From assembly GCA_020161015.1 (NCBI GenBank), contig JAIUOT010000001.1, forward strand, positions 1 through 38,329: a stretch of 38,329 bases of DNA. The letters are read 5' to 3'. The DNA comes from Actinomycetota bacterium. GTDB taxonomy: Bacteria > Actinomycetota > Actinomycetes > Propionibacteriales > Propionibacteriaceae. This document shows positions 28,337 through 38,329 of the stretch, in pieces. Below the pieces are notes generated by a model. The model was given only the letters and a program-made list of their open reading frames with translations. It ran no database searches and had not been told where the DNA came from. The position numbers were made by a program, and so were the translations under genes. Within the stretch, counting starts at the first letter, position 1. Each line of letters opens with the position of its first letter.

Positions 28337-29437
28337 TCAGCCCGACAGCACCCGGGTGCCCGCGAGCAGGTCCGGCAGCGACCGGCGGTCACGGCGCAGC
28401 AGCGCCACCACCCCGAGGAGGACCAGCCAGCCGGCCGGCGGGAGGACGGCGGCGGCCAGCGTCCAGCCGAGGCGGTCGGGGAAGGCGTCGTGCGTCCACC
28501 CCGCCAGCCAGGGCACCACCGCCAGCGGCCACAGCAGGAGGGCTTCGCGCGCGAGAAGGCGCCACCAGCCGACCTCGCCGCCACCGGCCGCGTCCCGGAC
28601 CGCGATGCCGACCAGCGCCCGGCCGGGGGTGGCACCGGCCGCCAGCGAGGGCACGAGCACGAAGACGAGGCAGAACGTCAGCGCCCACACCAGGGTCGTG
28701 GCCACCAGGGGGTCGTAGGTGGCCTGCGCCCCCAGCGTGACGACGGCGAACAGCACCGCGAGGTAGGCCAGTGCCCAGCAGACCCCGTCCACGACGAGCG
28801 CGGTGAGCCGTCGGGCGGGCGAGGCCGGGCCGGCCACGGGCAGGTCGTCCGCGTGGTGGCGCGTGGGCAACAGGACGACCAGCGGGGCGAGCGCCCAGCC
28901 CAGGGAGGCGCCCGCCGTGTTCGCGATCAGGTCGTCGACGTCGAATTGCCGGTAGGGCATCCTGTAGAGGCCCCACAGCGCGGTCACCTGCGTGAACTCG
29001 AACGCCAGGGAGAGGACGAGGCCGGCGACGGTGGTGAACACCAGGCCGCGCCGGTACCAGCGGCGCAGGTAGACGCCGAACGGGACGGTCAGTGCGACGT
29101 TGAACACCCGCACCAGGAGCGGTGGGTTCAGCAGCCAGGCCCGCCAGCCGCCGTCGCCGGCCTCCACAGCGGCGAGCATGTCGAACCACCACTGGAACGG
29201 GACGAGGTTCACCGGCGCGGGATGGCGGAGGCTGCCCGGATCGGGCAGCGGCAGGAGCACGACCGCCCACGCGCAGATCAGGTAGAGCACGAAGGTGCTG
29301 TTCACCAGGGCGCGCCGGGGGCCGACCCGGCCGAACCGCCGGTACTGCCAGATGACATAGGGCAGCAGGAGTGCTGCGGCCACGACCATGAAGATGCCGA
29401 GCCCTTGGCTGATCGGGCCCACGAAGTGGCGGAGCAT
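28337..29437 (-). CDS. VanZ-RDD fusion membrane protein
   Basis: A 366-residue membrane protein with two domains. Residues about 1-185 are VanZ-like, with [26 protein letters not shown], and [13 protein letters not shown] followed by [17 protein letters not shown]. Residues about 205-366 are RDD-like: [20 protein letters not shown], an A-T-P-G-R motif ([13 protein letters not shown]) and several helices. Both families are mostly uncharacterised, and the fusion occurs in Actinobacteria. The start has AGGAAGGA 9 nt before the ATG. It is paralogous to the next gene upstream: both share the order PVNLVPF, LRR and [12 protein letters not shown]. It lies between cysteine desulfurase and mnmA. Confidence 0.85.
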   Translation of the reverse strand: MLRHFVGPISQGLGIFMVVAAALLLPYVIWQYRRFGRVGPRRALVNSTFVLYLICAWAVVLLPLPDPGSLRHPAPVNLVPFQWWFDMLAAVEAGDGGWRAWLLNPPLLVRVFNVALTVPFGVYLRRWYRRGLVFTTVAGLVLSLAFEFTQVTALWGLYRMPYRQFDVDDLIANTAGASLGWALAPLVVLLPTRHHADDLPVAGPASPARRLTALVVDGVCWALAYLAVLFAVVTLGAQATYDPLVATTLVWALTFCLVFVLVPSLAAGATPGRALVGIAVRDAAGGGEVGWWRLLAREALLLWPLAVVPWLAGWTHDAFPDRLGWTLAAAVLPPAGWLVLLGVVALLRRDRRSLPDLLAGTRVLSG

Positions 29438-29473
29438 CCGGGCGCGTCCTTCCTCGAGTGGCCGCCCAGAAGT

Positions 29474-30337
29474 CTAGGGACGTGGACCCGGCGGGCGTCG
29501 TCCCCACCCCGGCAGGTCGAGCAGGAGTGCGCCCGGCGTCGCCCCGCCGGCCAGCAGCGGGCACCCGGCGAGGACCGCCACACCCGTCGCGGCCCACAGG
29601 GCCAAGGCCACCGGCTGTCCCGCCGTGCCGCCGGCGGCGGAGACCACCGTCCACACCACGAGCCAGGCCACCAGGTAGCCGACCTGCCAGGCCACCACGT
29701 CCAGGAGGAGGGCCAGTGCCCTGCGCAGGGGCGTCGGGCGCCCGGCACCCCCCTGTCCTGCGCGGCGCTGCGGCCACGCCCGGAGCAGCGGGACGAAGAG
29801 CCACCCCAGCAGCGCTCCAGCTGTGTTGGCGATCAGGTCGTCGACGTCGAAGGTCCGGTAGCGGGTGCCCGCGATCCCCCACACCGCGGTCAGTTGCGTC
29901 AACTCGAAGGCCAGCGACAGCCCGAGCGCTGCGAGGGCCACCCGGGACGCCCCCCAGCCGTGGGCCCGCCGCAGGTACGCCCCGAACGGGATCGTGAGCA
30001 GGACGTTGGAGAACACGTACACGACCGTGCGGTTCGTCAGCCAGGCGCCGAGCCCCCCGCCCACGTAGCGCACGCCGGCGCTGGCGTCCGCCAGCCAGGC
30101 GAACGGGACGAGGTTCACCGGCGCCGGGTCGCGGGGCACCGACTCGTCCGGGAAGGGCATCAGGACCAGCAGCCACGCGAGCACCAGGTACAGCGCGAAA
30201 CCGCTGCGGGCCAGCACGTGTCGGCCAGCACCCCCGCGCCGCCACAGCCAGGCGGTCCAGCCGGCCCAGGCCAGCAGCGCGACCCCGCAGAAGACGAAGA
30301 GCCGGTAGCCGGCACCGACGCTGAACTGGCCGGGCAT
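29474..30337 (-). CDS. VanZ-like membrane protein with a shortened RDD-like tail
   Basis: A 287-residue membrane protein, paralogue of the VanZ-RDD gene that follows. It has PVNLVPFAWLAD, VFSNVLLTIPFGAYLRR, LAFELTQLTAVWGIAG and [17 protein letters not shown]. After about residue 195 comes RRALALLLDVVAWQVGYLVAW and the motif GGATPGALLLDLPGW, which resembles an RDD domain whose end is missing. The ATG at 30337 overlaps the stop of the cysteine desulfurase gene by 1 nt. A tandem duplication followed by decay of the RDD end in one copy is the likely history. Function unknown. Confidence 0.83.
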   Translation of the reverse strand: MPGQFSVGAGYRLFVFCGVALLAWAGWTAWLWRRGGAGRHVLARSGFALYLVLAWLLVLMPFPDESVPRDPAPVNLVPFAWLADASAGVRYVGGGLGAWLTNRTVVYVFSNVLLTIPFGAYLRRAHGWGASRVALAALGLSLAFELTQLTAVWGIAGTRYRTFDVDDLIANTAGALLGWLFVPLLRAWPQRRAGQGGAGRPTPLRRALALLLDVVAWQVGYLVAWLVVWTVVSAAGGTAGQPVALALWAATGVAVLAGCPLLAGGATPGALLLDLPGWGRRPPGPRP

Positions 30338-31458
30338 CAGGCCGCCGAGCGGGCCCGCGCCACCACGCCGGGCAGGACGGCGAGGAGGGCGTCGATCGCC
30401 GCGTCCGCGGTGTCCGGACCGAAGGAGAAGCGCAGGCTCGAACCGGCGTCGTCCACGCTGCGGCCCATCGCGACCAGCACCTCGCTGGGTTGGTGCACCC
30501 CCGCGGAGCAGGCCGAGCCCGTGGACGCGTCGAAGCCCTGCGCGTCCAGCAGAAGCAGGACGTCGTCGGCCCGGGCGCCGGTGAAGGTGAGGTTGGCGAT
30601 CGCGGGACTGCACGGCCCGACGGTGTTCACCCGCACGTCGGGCACCGCGGCGACGGCGCCGGCGATCAGCCGGTCGCGGAGGCGGCCGAGCCGGACCGCC
30701 TCGGTCTCCCGCCTCACCGCGGCCAGCCGGCTCGCCGCGGCGAAGCCCGCAGCGAGCGCCACCGGGACCGTGCCCGAGCGCAGGCGTGCCTCCTGCCCCC
30801 CACCGAAGCCCTGGGGCGACAGCGGCGTCCCCCGGCGGACCACCAGCGCGCCGATGCCGACCGGACCGCCGAGCTTGTGGGCCGACACGCTCGCCAGGTC
30901 CAGGCCGGACGCCGCGATGTCGACCGGCAGGTGGCCGAACGCCTGCACGGCGTCGGAGTGCGCCAGGGCACCGGTGGCGTGCGCGAGGACGGCTGCCTCG
31001 GCCACCGGCTGGATCGCGCCGGTCTCGTTGTTGACCCACATGACCGAGACCAGGCCCGTGCGGGCGTCGAGCAGCGCGGCGACCGCGTCCAGGTCGAGGT
31101 GGCCTGTGGTGGTCACCGGCAGGACCGCCACGCCCGGCAGCCGCTCCCGCACCGCAGACACCGACGGGTGCTCGACGGCCGACACGGCGAGGCCGGGACG
31201 CCAGGGCGGGCGCGCGCCCAGCAGCGCGAGGTTGTTCGCCTCCGTCCCGCCGGAGGTGAACACCACCTCGCCGGGCAGTACCCCGAGGTCGGCGGCGAGG
31301 GAGTCCCTCGCGTCCTCGAGGACGCGACGCGCCCTGCGTCCGGACGCGTGGAGCGAACTGGGGTTGCCGGCCACGGCGAAGGCCTCGGCCATGGCCTCGA
31401 CCACCCCGGGCTCGCAGGGCGAGGACGCCGCATGGTCCAGGTAGGTCCGGGCCGTCAT
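30337..31458 (-). CDS. Cysteine desulfurase (NifS/IscS-like)
   Basis: PLP enzyme that converts cysteine to alanine and a protein-bound persulfide, supplying sulfur for tRNA thiolation and iron-sulfur clusters. From ATG at 31458 it is 373 residues. It begins TYLDHAASSP and has TSGGTEANNLAL, WVNNETGAIQP, the PLP lysine Lys195 in SAHKLGGPVG and the catalytic Cys317 in STGSACSAGVHQPS. GGGAGG lies 5-6 nt before this ATG; a start 18 nt further up is less likely. The mnmA gene in the same operon is the obvious receiver of its sulfur. Whether it is the only cysteine desulfurase of the cell cannot be seen here. Confidence 0.95.
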   Translation of the reverse strand: MTARTYLDHAASSPCEPGVVEAMAEAFAVAGNPSSLHASGRRARRVLEDARDSLAADLGVLPGEVVFTSGGTEANNLALLGARPPWRPGLAVSAVEHPSVSAVRERLPGVAVLPVTTTGHLDLDAVAALLDARTGLVSVMWVNNETGAIQPVAEAAVLAHATGALAHSDAVQAFGHLPVDIAASGLDLASVSAHKLGGPVGIGALVVRRGTPLSPQGFGGGQEARLRSGTVPVALAAGFAAASRLAAVRRETEAVRLGRLRDRLIAGAVAAVPDVRVNTVGPCSPAIANLTFTGARADDVLLLLDAQGFDASTGSACSAGVHQPSEVLVAMGRSVDDAGSSLRFSFGPDTADAAIDALLAVLPGVVARARSAA

Positions 31459-31572
31459 CGCGCGCCTCCCGTCCATCTGGTCAAACGATTCCCCGGTTTT
31501 CCGAGGGTCGGTGGTGGTTCCCGTTGAAGATTAGGTGACACTATGAGGGTCCGCGTTCCAGGAGGGGGAAGC
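31459..31572. promoter_or_regulatory. Divergent promoter region between cysteine desulfurase and glgX
   Basis: This 114-nt gap is less GC-rich than its surroundings. For the minus strand, TAATCT (31533 to 31528) fits a TANNNT -10 box and would give a leader of about 63 nt. For the plus strand, CACTAT (31539-31544) is a -10 candidate giving a leader of about 20 nt with AGGAGGGGG just before the glgX start. The bases 31531-31544 (TTAGGTGACACTAT) match 14 consecutive bases of the phage SP6 promoter, most likely by chance. The promoter calls are inferences. Confidence 0.45.
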
Positions 31573-33786
<2,214 letters not shown>

Positions 33787-33868
33787 GCCCGGCGGAGCGC
33801 GTCCCACCGCCTCCTGAAGGGCCGCCCATCGCCGCCGTCATTCCCTCCCGCTGGCTCTGGTCAGACGC

Positions 33869-33874
33869 TAGGTT
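33869..33874 (+). promoter_or_regulatory. Probable leaderless -10 box of glgE
   Basis: TAGGTT ends 7 nt before the GTG at 33882. No ribosome binding site precedes the GTG. It implies that glgE has its own promoter apart from glgX. Confidence 0.5.
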
Positions 33875-33881
33875 GGCACTT

Positions 33882-35999
33882 GTGAGTGCAACCGCGAACC
33901 CGTCCCGCAAGCGCCAGCAGCGTCCGCAGGCCCGTCCGGCCGGCACGAAGGCTGCGACGGAGCCGACCGCCGCCGCGACCACGGCCGTGACCGGGGACGC
34001 CCCCCACGAGCCCCTCGACCTGAGCCCTGCGATCTCGCTGCCACGGGGCTTCGGGCGCATCCCGGTGAGTGGCGTCAGCCCCGTCATCGAGGGTGGCGCC
34101 TACCCCGCGAAGGCGACCGTGGGCGAGCTGATCCCGATCCGCGCGAAGGTCTTCCGCGAGGGCCACGACGCGGTCAACGCCTCGGTGATCCTCACCGCGC
34201 CGGACGGACGCGAGGTGCGGGTCGACATGACCCCGATGGAGCCGCGCGGCCTCGACCCGTGGGAGGCGTGGGTGCGCCCCGACACCGAGGGCGACTGGAC
34301 GTTCCGCGTCGAGGGGTGGTCCGACCCCTGGGCGACCTGGCTGCACAACGCGGAGGCGAAGCTGCCGGCCGGGGTGGACATCGAACTGGTCTGCCTCGAG
34401 GGCCGCGACCTGCTCGACCGCACGGCGGCGATCGCCGAACGCGCGGGTGACCCGGTGCAGGCCTCCATCCTGAAGGCCACCGCGATGCTGCTCATCCCGG
34501 AGCGTCCCGCGACCGACCTGATCGAGGTGGCGACCGCCAAGGGCATCTCCCGGGCGATGACCCAGTACGGCCCGCGCGAGCTCCTCAGCCCGACCGCCGA
34601 CTTCCCGCTGTTCGTGGACCGCAAGCGGGCGCTTTTCGGCAGCTGGTACGAGTTCTTCCCGCGCTCGATCGGCGCGACCTACGACGCCGCGACGAAGAAG
34701 TGGACCTCCGGAACCTTCGACAGCTGCCATGAGCGCCTCGAGCAGGTGGCCGGCATGGGCTTCGACGTGGTGTACCTGCCGCCGATCCACCCCATCGGCA
34801 CCGCGTTCCGCAAGGGCCGGAACAACACCCTCATCCCGGCCCCGGGCGACCCGGGCTCGCCGTGGGCGATCGGTTCGGCCGAGGGCGGCCACGACGCCAT
34901 CCATCCCGACCTCGGCGACTGGGACTCCTTCGACCGGTTCGTCGCCAAGGCCAGGGAGGTGGGCCTGGAGATCGCTCTGGACTTCGCGCTGCAGGCGTCC
35001 CCCGACCATCCCTGGGTGACCGCGCACCCCGAGTGGTTCACGACCCGGCTGGACGGGACGATCGCCTACGCCGAGAACCCGCCGAAGAAGTACCAGGACA
35101 TCTACCCGATCAACTTCGACAACGACCCCGACGGCATCTACCACGAGGTGCTGCGCACGCTGAAGCTGTGGATGTCGCACGGCGTGCGGATCTTCCGGGT
35201 GGACAACCCGCACACGAAGCCCGTCCAGTTCTGGGCGTGGGTGATGCGCAAGGTGCGCGAGACCGACCCCGACGTGCTCTTCCTCGCCGAGGCGTTCACC
35301 AAGCCGGAGATGATGCACGCGCTCGGCAAGGTCGGCTTCCACCAGAGCTACACCTACTACACCTGGCGCACCGCGAAGTGGGAGCTGGAGGAGTACGTCG
35401 GCGAGCTCGCGACGCAGACCGACGCCTTCTACCGGCCGAACTTCTTCGTCAACACCCCGGACATCAACCCGTTCTTCCTCCAGTCGGGCAACGCGGCGGC
35501 CTTTGCCATCCGGGCCATCCTCGCGGCGACCCTGTCGCCGACCTGGGGCGTCTACTCCGGCTTCGAGCTGTTCGAGCACGAGCCGCTGAAGCCCGGCGGC
35601 GAGGAGTACAAGAACTCCGAGAAGTTCGAGTACCGCCCGCGCGACTACCACGCCCAGCCGAACCTGAACGTCCTGCTCGGCTCGCTCAACCAGATCCGCC
35701 GCAACCACCCCGCGCTCCAGCAGTTGCGGCAGGTGCGGTTCCTCGACGCCCCGCACGACGGCGTGATCGCGTACGCGAAGCGGGACGGCGACGACGCGGT
35801 CATCGTGATCTGCAGCCTCGACCCCAACCAGGGCGTGGAGAGCGACGTCCGGCTCGACCTCGGCTGGCTGGGGATCGACGGGCCGACCCTCGACCTGCGG
35901 GACGAGCTGACCGGTGCGACGTTCACCTGGGGGGAGCGGAACTTCGTCCGGCTCAGCCCGGCGGCACCCGCCCACATCCTGCACGTCCTCCGGGGCTGA
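33882..35999 (+). CDS. glgE: Alpha-1,4-glucan:maltose-1-phosphate maltosyltransferase
   Basis: GH13_3 enzyme that elongates alpha-1,4-glucan with maltose-1-phosphate. The 705 residues contain the nucleophile Asp441 in FRVDNPHTKP and the acid/base Glu470 in LFLAEAFTKPEMM, with QSYTYYTWRTAKWEL and FFVNTPDINPFFLQSGN further on. These are GlgE hallmarks and separate it from amylases. The first 45 or so residues are a basic, Ala/Pro/Thr-rich tail before the conserved domain and are probably disordered. The start is GTG at 33882 with a TAGGTT box 7 nt upstream. The maltokinase gene follows after 10 nt. Confidence 0.97.
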   Translation: MSATANPSRKRQQRPQARPAGTKAATEPTAAATTAVTGDAPHEPLDLSPAISLPRGFGRIPVSGVSPVIEGGAYPAKATVGELIPIRAKVFREGHDAVNASVILTAPDGREVRVDMTPMEPRGLDPWEAWVRPDTEGDWTFRVEGWSDPWATWLHNAEAKLPAGVDIELVCLEGRDLLDRTAAIAERAGDPVQASILKATAMLLIPERPATDLIEVATAKGISRAMTQYGPRELLSPTADFPLFVDRKRALFGSWYEFFPRSIGATYDAATKKWTSGTFDSCHERLEQVAGMGFDVVYLPPIHPIGTAFRKGRNNTLIPAPGDPGSPWAIGSAEGGHDAIHPDLGDWDSFDRFVAKAREVGLEIALDFALQASPDHPWVTAHPEWFTTRLDGTIAYAENPPKKYQDIYPINFDNDPDGIYHEVLRTLKLWMSHGVRIFRVDNPHTKPVQFWAWVMRKVRETDPDVLFLAEAFTKPEMMHALGKVGFHQSYTYYTWRTAKWELEEYVGELATQTDAFYRPNFFVNTPDINPFFLQSGNAAAFAIRAILAATLSPTWGVYSGFELFEHEPLKPGGEEYKNSEKFEYRPRDYHAQPNLNVLLGSLNQIRRNHPALQQLRQVRFLDAPHDGVIAYAKRDGDDAVIVICSLDPNQGVESDVRLDLGWLGIDGPTLDLRDELTGATFTWGERNFVRLSPAAPAHILHVLRG

Positions 36000-36009
36000 G
36001 GGACGCGGC

Positions 36010-37317
36010 ATGAGCACCGCCACCGCCTGGGAGGACTACCTGCGCCAGGCGCGCTGGTTCGGCGGCAAGGGGCTGGGCGCGAGGATCGCGTCCCTCTCCC
36101 CACTGCCGTGGTACACCGCGGACGGCGCCTGGCCGGCCGTCCGCTCGGAGATCGCCGAGATCGCCTACACCGACGGGCGCACCGAGTACTACCAGCTCCT
36201 GGTCGCCTACCTCCCCGCCGGCACCGCTCCGGCCGGGCTGCCGGTGACCACGACCGTGCTGCCGGGCCTCGGCGAGGTGGACGTCGTCGACGCACCGCGC
36301 CACGCGCCCGCGATCGCGGCCATGGTCGCGGCCCTGCGGACCTCACCGCCCGACGGCATGGCGTGGAGCGAGGCGGACGAGGTGGACCCCGCCGCGCCCA
36401 TGCGGCTGTTCACCGGCGAGCAGAGCAACACCACGGTGATGATCGGCGACCACACCCTGCTCAAGCTCTTCCGCAAGCTCGAGGCCGGGCGCAACCTGGA
36501 CGCCGAGGTGCTGGGTGCGCTGAGCGGATCCGGGATCACCCCCGACCTGTACGGCGTCCTCGCCGCGGGCGGCTACGACCTCGCCATGTTCTGCCAGCGC
36601 ATCCTCGGGGTGACCGACGGGTGGGTCTTCGCCACCGAGGCCTGCGCGACCGGACGCGACATCAGCACAGAGTGCCGGCAGCTGGGGACGGAGCTGCGCG
36701 AGCTGCACGCCCGCCTCGCGGACGCCTTCGGCACCGCGACGCGACCCGGCGCCGACCTGTCGGCGGACATGACCCGGCGCTTCGCCGAGGCCGCGGAGCA
36801 GGTGCACGAGCTCGACGGGTACCGGCACGCGGCGCAGCTGCTGTTCGCCGCCCCAGGCACCACCCAGCTGCCCACCCAGCGCGTGCACGGGGACTTCCAC
36901 CTCGGACAGGTGCTGCACCGCGACGGCGGGGACGGGCCCGCGTGGGTGATCATCGACTTCGAGGGAGAACCGCTGAAGTCGCTGGCCGAGCGCCGGGCCT
37001 TCGACTCCGTCTGGCGGGACGTCGCCGGCCTCCTGCGCAGCCTCGACTACGCCCGCAGCGCCCACCCCGACCCCGAGGGCCACGCGGCCCGGCAGTGGTG
37101 CGCGGCGGCCCGCGAGGCCTTCCTGGACGGCTACAGCGGCACGCACCGCGCCGAGCCGGCCCTGCTGCGCGCCTACGAGCTCGACAAGGCCGTCTACGAG
37201 GTGGTCTACGAAGTACGCAATCGTCCCAATTGGGCACACATCCCGTGGGGAGCAGTCCAAGATGAGGCCAGGAGGGTATCTCTCGATCCCCCGGCACCTA
37301 CTGACAAGGAGCAGTGA
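36010..37317 (+). CDS. mak: Maltokinase
   Basis: Phosphorylates maltose with ATP to maltose-1-phosphate, the donor for GlgE. The 435 residues have an N-terminal cap domain ([20 protein letters not shown]), [17 protein letters not shown] in the kinase N-lobe, the catalytic [10 protein letters not shown] (Asp295) and the metal-binding IIDFEGEP (Asp316), then [11 protein letters not shown] near the C-terminus, as in Pep2/Mak proteins. It stands alone; in many streptomycetes and others the kinase is fused or adjacent to trehalose synthase TreS, which is absent here. The ATG has GAGGGACG about 6 nt upstream. It overlaps glgB by 1 nt (TGATG). Confidence 0.95.
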   Translation: MSTATAWEDYLRQARWFGGKGLGARIASLSPLPWYTADGAWPAVRSEIAEIAYTDGRTEYYQLLVAYLPAGTAPAGLPVTTTVLPGLGEVDVVDAPRHAPAIAAMVAALRTSPPDGMAWSEADEVDPAAPMRLFTGEQSNTTVMIGDHTLLKLFRKLEAGRNLDAEVLGALSGSGITPDLYGVLAAGGYDLAMFCQRILGVTDGWVFATEACATGRDISTECRQLGTELRELHARLADAFGTATRPGADLSADMTRRFAEAAEQVHELDGYRHAAQLLFAAPGTTQLPTQRVHGDFHLGQVLHRDGGDGPAWVIIDFEGEPLKSLAERRAFDSVWRDVAGLLRSLDYARSAHPDPEGHAARQWCAAAREAFLDGYSGTHRAEPALLRAYELDKAVYEVVYEVRNRPNWAHIPWGAVQDEARRVSLDPPAPTDKEQ

Positions 37318-38329
37318 TGGCACACGACGTGGCGGGCGGGTTGACCGGGTGGGATCTCGAGGGTTTCCACAACGGCGGTGACACCGAGTGCTGGCGGCGG
37401 CTCGGCTCTCACGAGGTGACCATCTTCGACGACGAGCGGGGCGAGATCCACGGGACGCGCTTCGCGGTGTGGGCGCCGAACGCGCACGACGTGCGTCTCA
37501 ACGCCGACTTCAACTGGTGGACCGGTGACCAGATGCACCGCGTCCCCGGCTCGGGGATCTGGGCCCTCTTCGTCGAGGGCGTCGGCACCGGCGCGCTCTA
37601 CAAGTACAACATCCTCTGCGCGGACGGCACCTGGCGGGAGAAGGTCGACCCGATGGCCTTCTTCGCAGAACAGGCGCCCGCGAACTCCTCGATCGTCTAC
37701 ACCAGCAAGTACCTGTGGGCGGACGACGAGTGGATGTCCCGGCGCTCCGCGGCGCAGCCCCACAAGGAACCGATGAGCATCTACGAGGTGCACCTCGGCT
37801 CCTGGCGCAAGGGCAAGACCTACCTCGAACTCGCCGACGAGCTCGTCGAGTACGTGACCTGGCAGGGCTACACGCACGTCGAGCTGATGCCGGTCACCGA
37901 GCACCCGTTCGAGCCGTCCTGGGGCTACCAGGTGACGAACTACTTCGCGCCGCAGTCGCGCCTGGGGCGTCCCGACGAGTTCCGGCACCTCGTCGACCGC
38001 CTCCACCAGGCCGGCATCGGCGTCATCCTCGACTGGGTGCCCGGCCACTTCCCCAAGGACGAGTGGGCGCTGGGCCGCTTCGACGGCACCGCCCTCTACG
38101 AGCACGAGGACCCGCGCCAGGGCGAGCACAAGGACTGGGGCACCTACATCTTCAACTACGGCCGCAACGAGGTGAAGTCGTTCCTGGTCTCGAACGCCCT
38201 GTACTGGGTGACCGAGTTCCACATCGACGCCCTGCGCGTGGACGCGGTCGCGTCCATGCTCTACCTCAACTACTCGCGCAACGACGGCGAGTGGGTGTCT
38301 AACATCTACGGCGGCAACGAGAACCTCGA
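37317..38329 (+). CDS. glgB: 1,4-alpha-glucan branching enzyme, cut by the window end
   Basis: Branching enzyme of the GlgE pathway. I translated 337 codons to the window edge; the family is about 640-730 residues. The start [24 protein letters not shown] is followed by the CBM48-type domain ([21 protein letters not shown]), then [52 protein letters not shown] and the nucleophile Asp309 in [19 protein letters not shown], all typical of GlgB. AAGGAG lies 6-7 nt before the ATG, which overlaps the maltokinase stop by 1 nt. There is no extra N-terminal domain before the CBM48 module beyond about 30 residues. Confidence 0.96.
   Translation, partial: MAHDVAGGLTGWDLEGFHNGGDTECWRRLGSHEVTIFDDERGEIHGTRFAVWAPNAHDVRLNADFNWWTGDQMHRVPGSGIWALFVEGVGTGALYKYNILCADGTWREKVDPMAFFAEQAPANSSIVYTSKYLWADDEWMSRRSAAQPHKEPMSIYEVHLGSWRKGKTYLELADELVEYVTWQGYTHVELMPVTEHPFEPSWGYQVTNYFAPQSRLGRPDEFRHLVDRLHQAGIGVILDWVPGHFPKDEWALGRFDGTALYEHEDPRQGEHKDWGTYIFNYGRNEVKSFLVSNALYWVTEFHIDALRVDAVASMLYLNYSRNDGEWVSNIYGGNENL

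Overview
This window is high-GC, densely packed chromosomal DNA from an actinobacterium. The gene orders are typical of that phylum: a trp block joined to lgt and gltB, a cysteine desulfurase / mnmA / MetE-like / ligA / gatCAB block, and a GlgE-pathway glycogen cluster. Many genes begin with GTG or TTG. A member of the Propionibacteriales is my guess, with low confidence. I see no rRNA, tRNA, phage, insertion sequence or CRISPR array. Nearly everything is housekeeping metabolism, and the unusual content lies in intergenic structures and a few membrane-protein genes.

Layout. 1-10067 (minus strand): the 5' two thirds of gltB (cut by the window edge), then lgt, a SCO1/SenC lipoprotein, trpA, trpB, trpC, an HGxxPAAW membrane protein, trpE and hisI, read from hisI towards gltB. 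trpD, trpG and trpF are not here. 10177-16777 (plus): a TIGR03085-type protein, serC-serA, two small membrane proteins, a membrane protein with a spermidine-synthase-like domain, and a DUF1697-like gene. 16797-16838 is a perfect 42-nt palindrome where this strand meets minus-strand genes. 16858-22307 (minus): gatC-gatA-gatB, a VanZ-like gene and a DEAD/DEAH helicase. 22308-22623 is the longest gene-free stretch and holds two copies of a 72-nt structured repeat. 22624-26183: an ACT-domain protein (plus), a small membrane protein and ligA (minus), and a DHFR/RibD-like reductase (plus). 26185-31458 (minus): cysteine desulfurase, two adjacent VanZ/RDD membrane proteins, mnmA and a MetE-like protein. 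31573-38329 (plus): glgX, glgE, maltokinase and the first 337 codons of glgB.

How the genes work together. The first block makes tryptophan from chorismate and indole intermediates and carries one histidine step. SerC and SerA supply serine, which TrpB consumes. Cysteine desulfurase and MnmA provide sulfur and thiolate tRNA wobble uridine; GatCAB makes Gln-tRNA(Gln) and Asn-tRNA(Asn) by amidation. Maltokinase, GlgE and GlgB form the maltose-1-phosphate route to branched alpha-glucan, and GlgX debranches it; treS, often found between glgE and the kinase, is absent.

Strongest observations. (1) Two 72-nt units at 22369-22521 have a 37/38-identical core, while the 11-bp stem beside each core differs in sequence but stays paired. 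(2) About ten genes have a TANNNT-like or CACAAT-like -10 box exactly 6-7 nt before the start codon and no ribosome binding site, which predicts widespread leaderless transcription. (3) There is a 19-bp perfect-stem palindrome at the convergent gene border.
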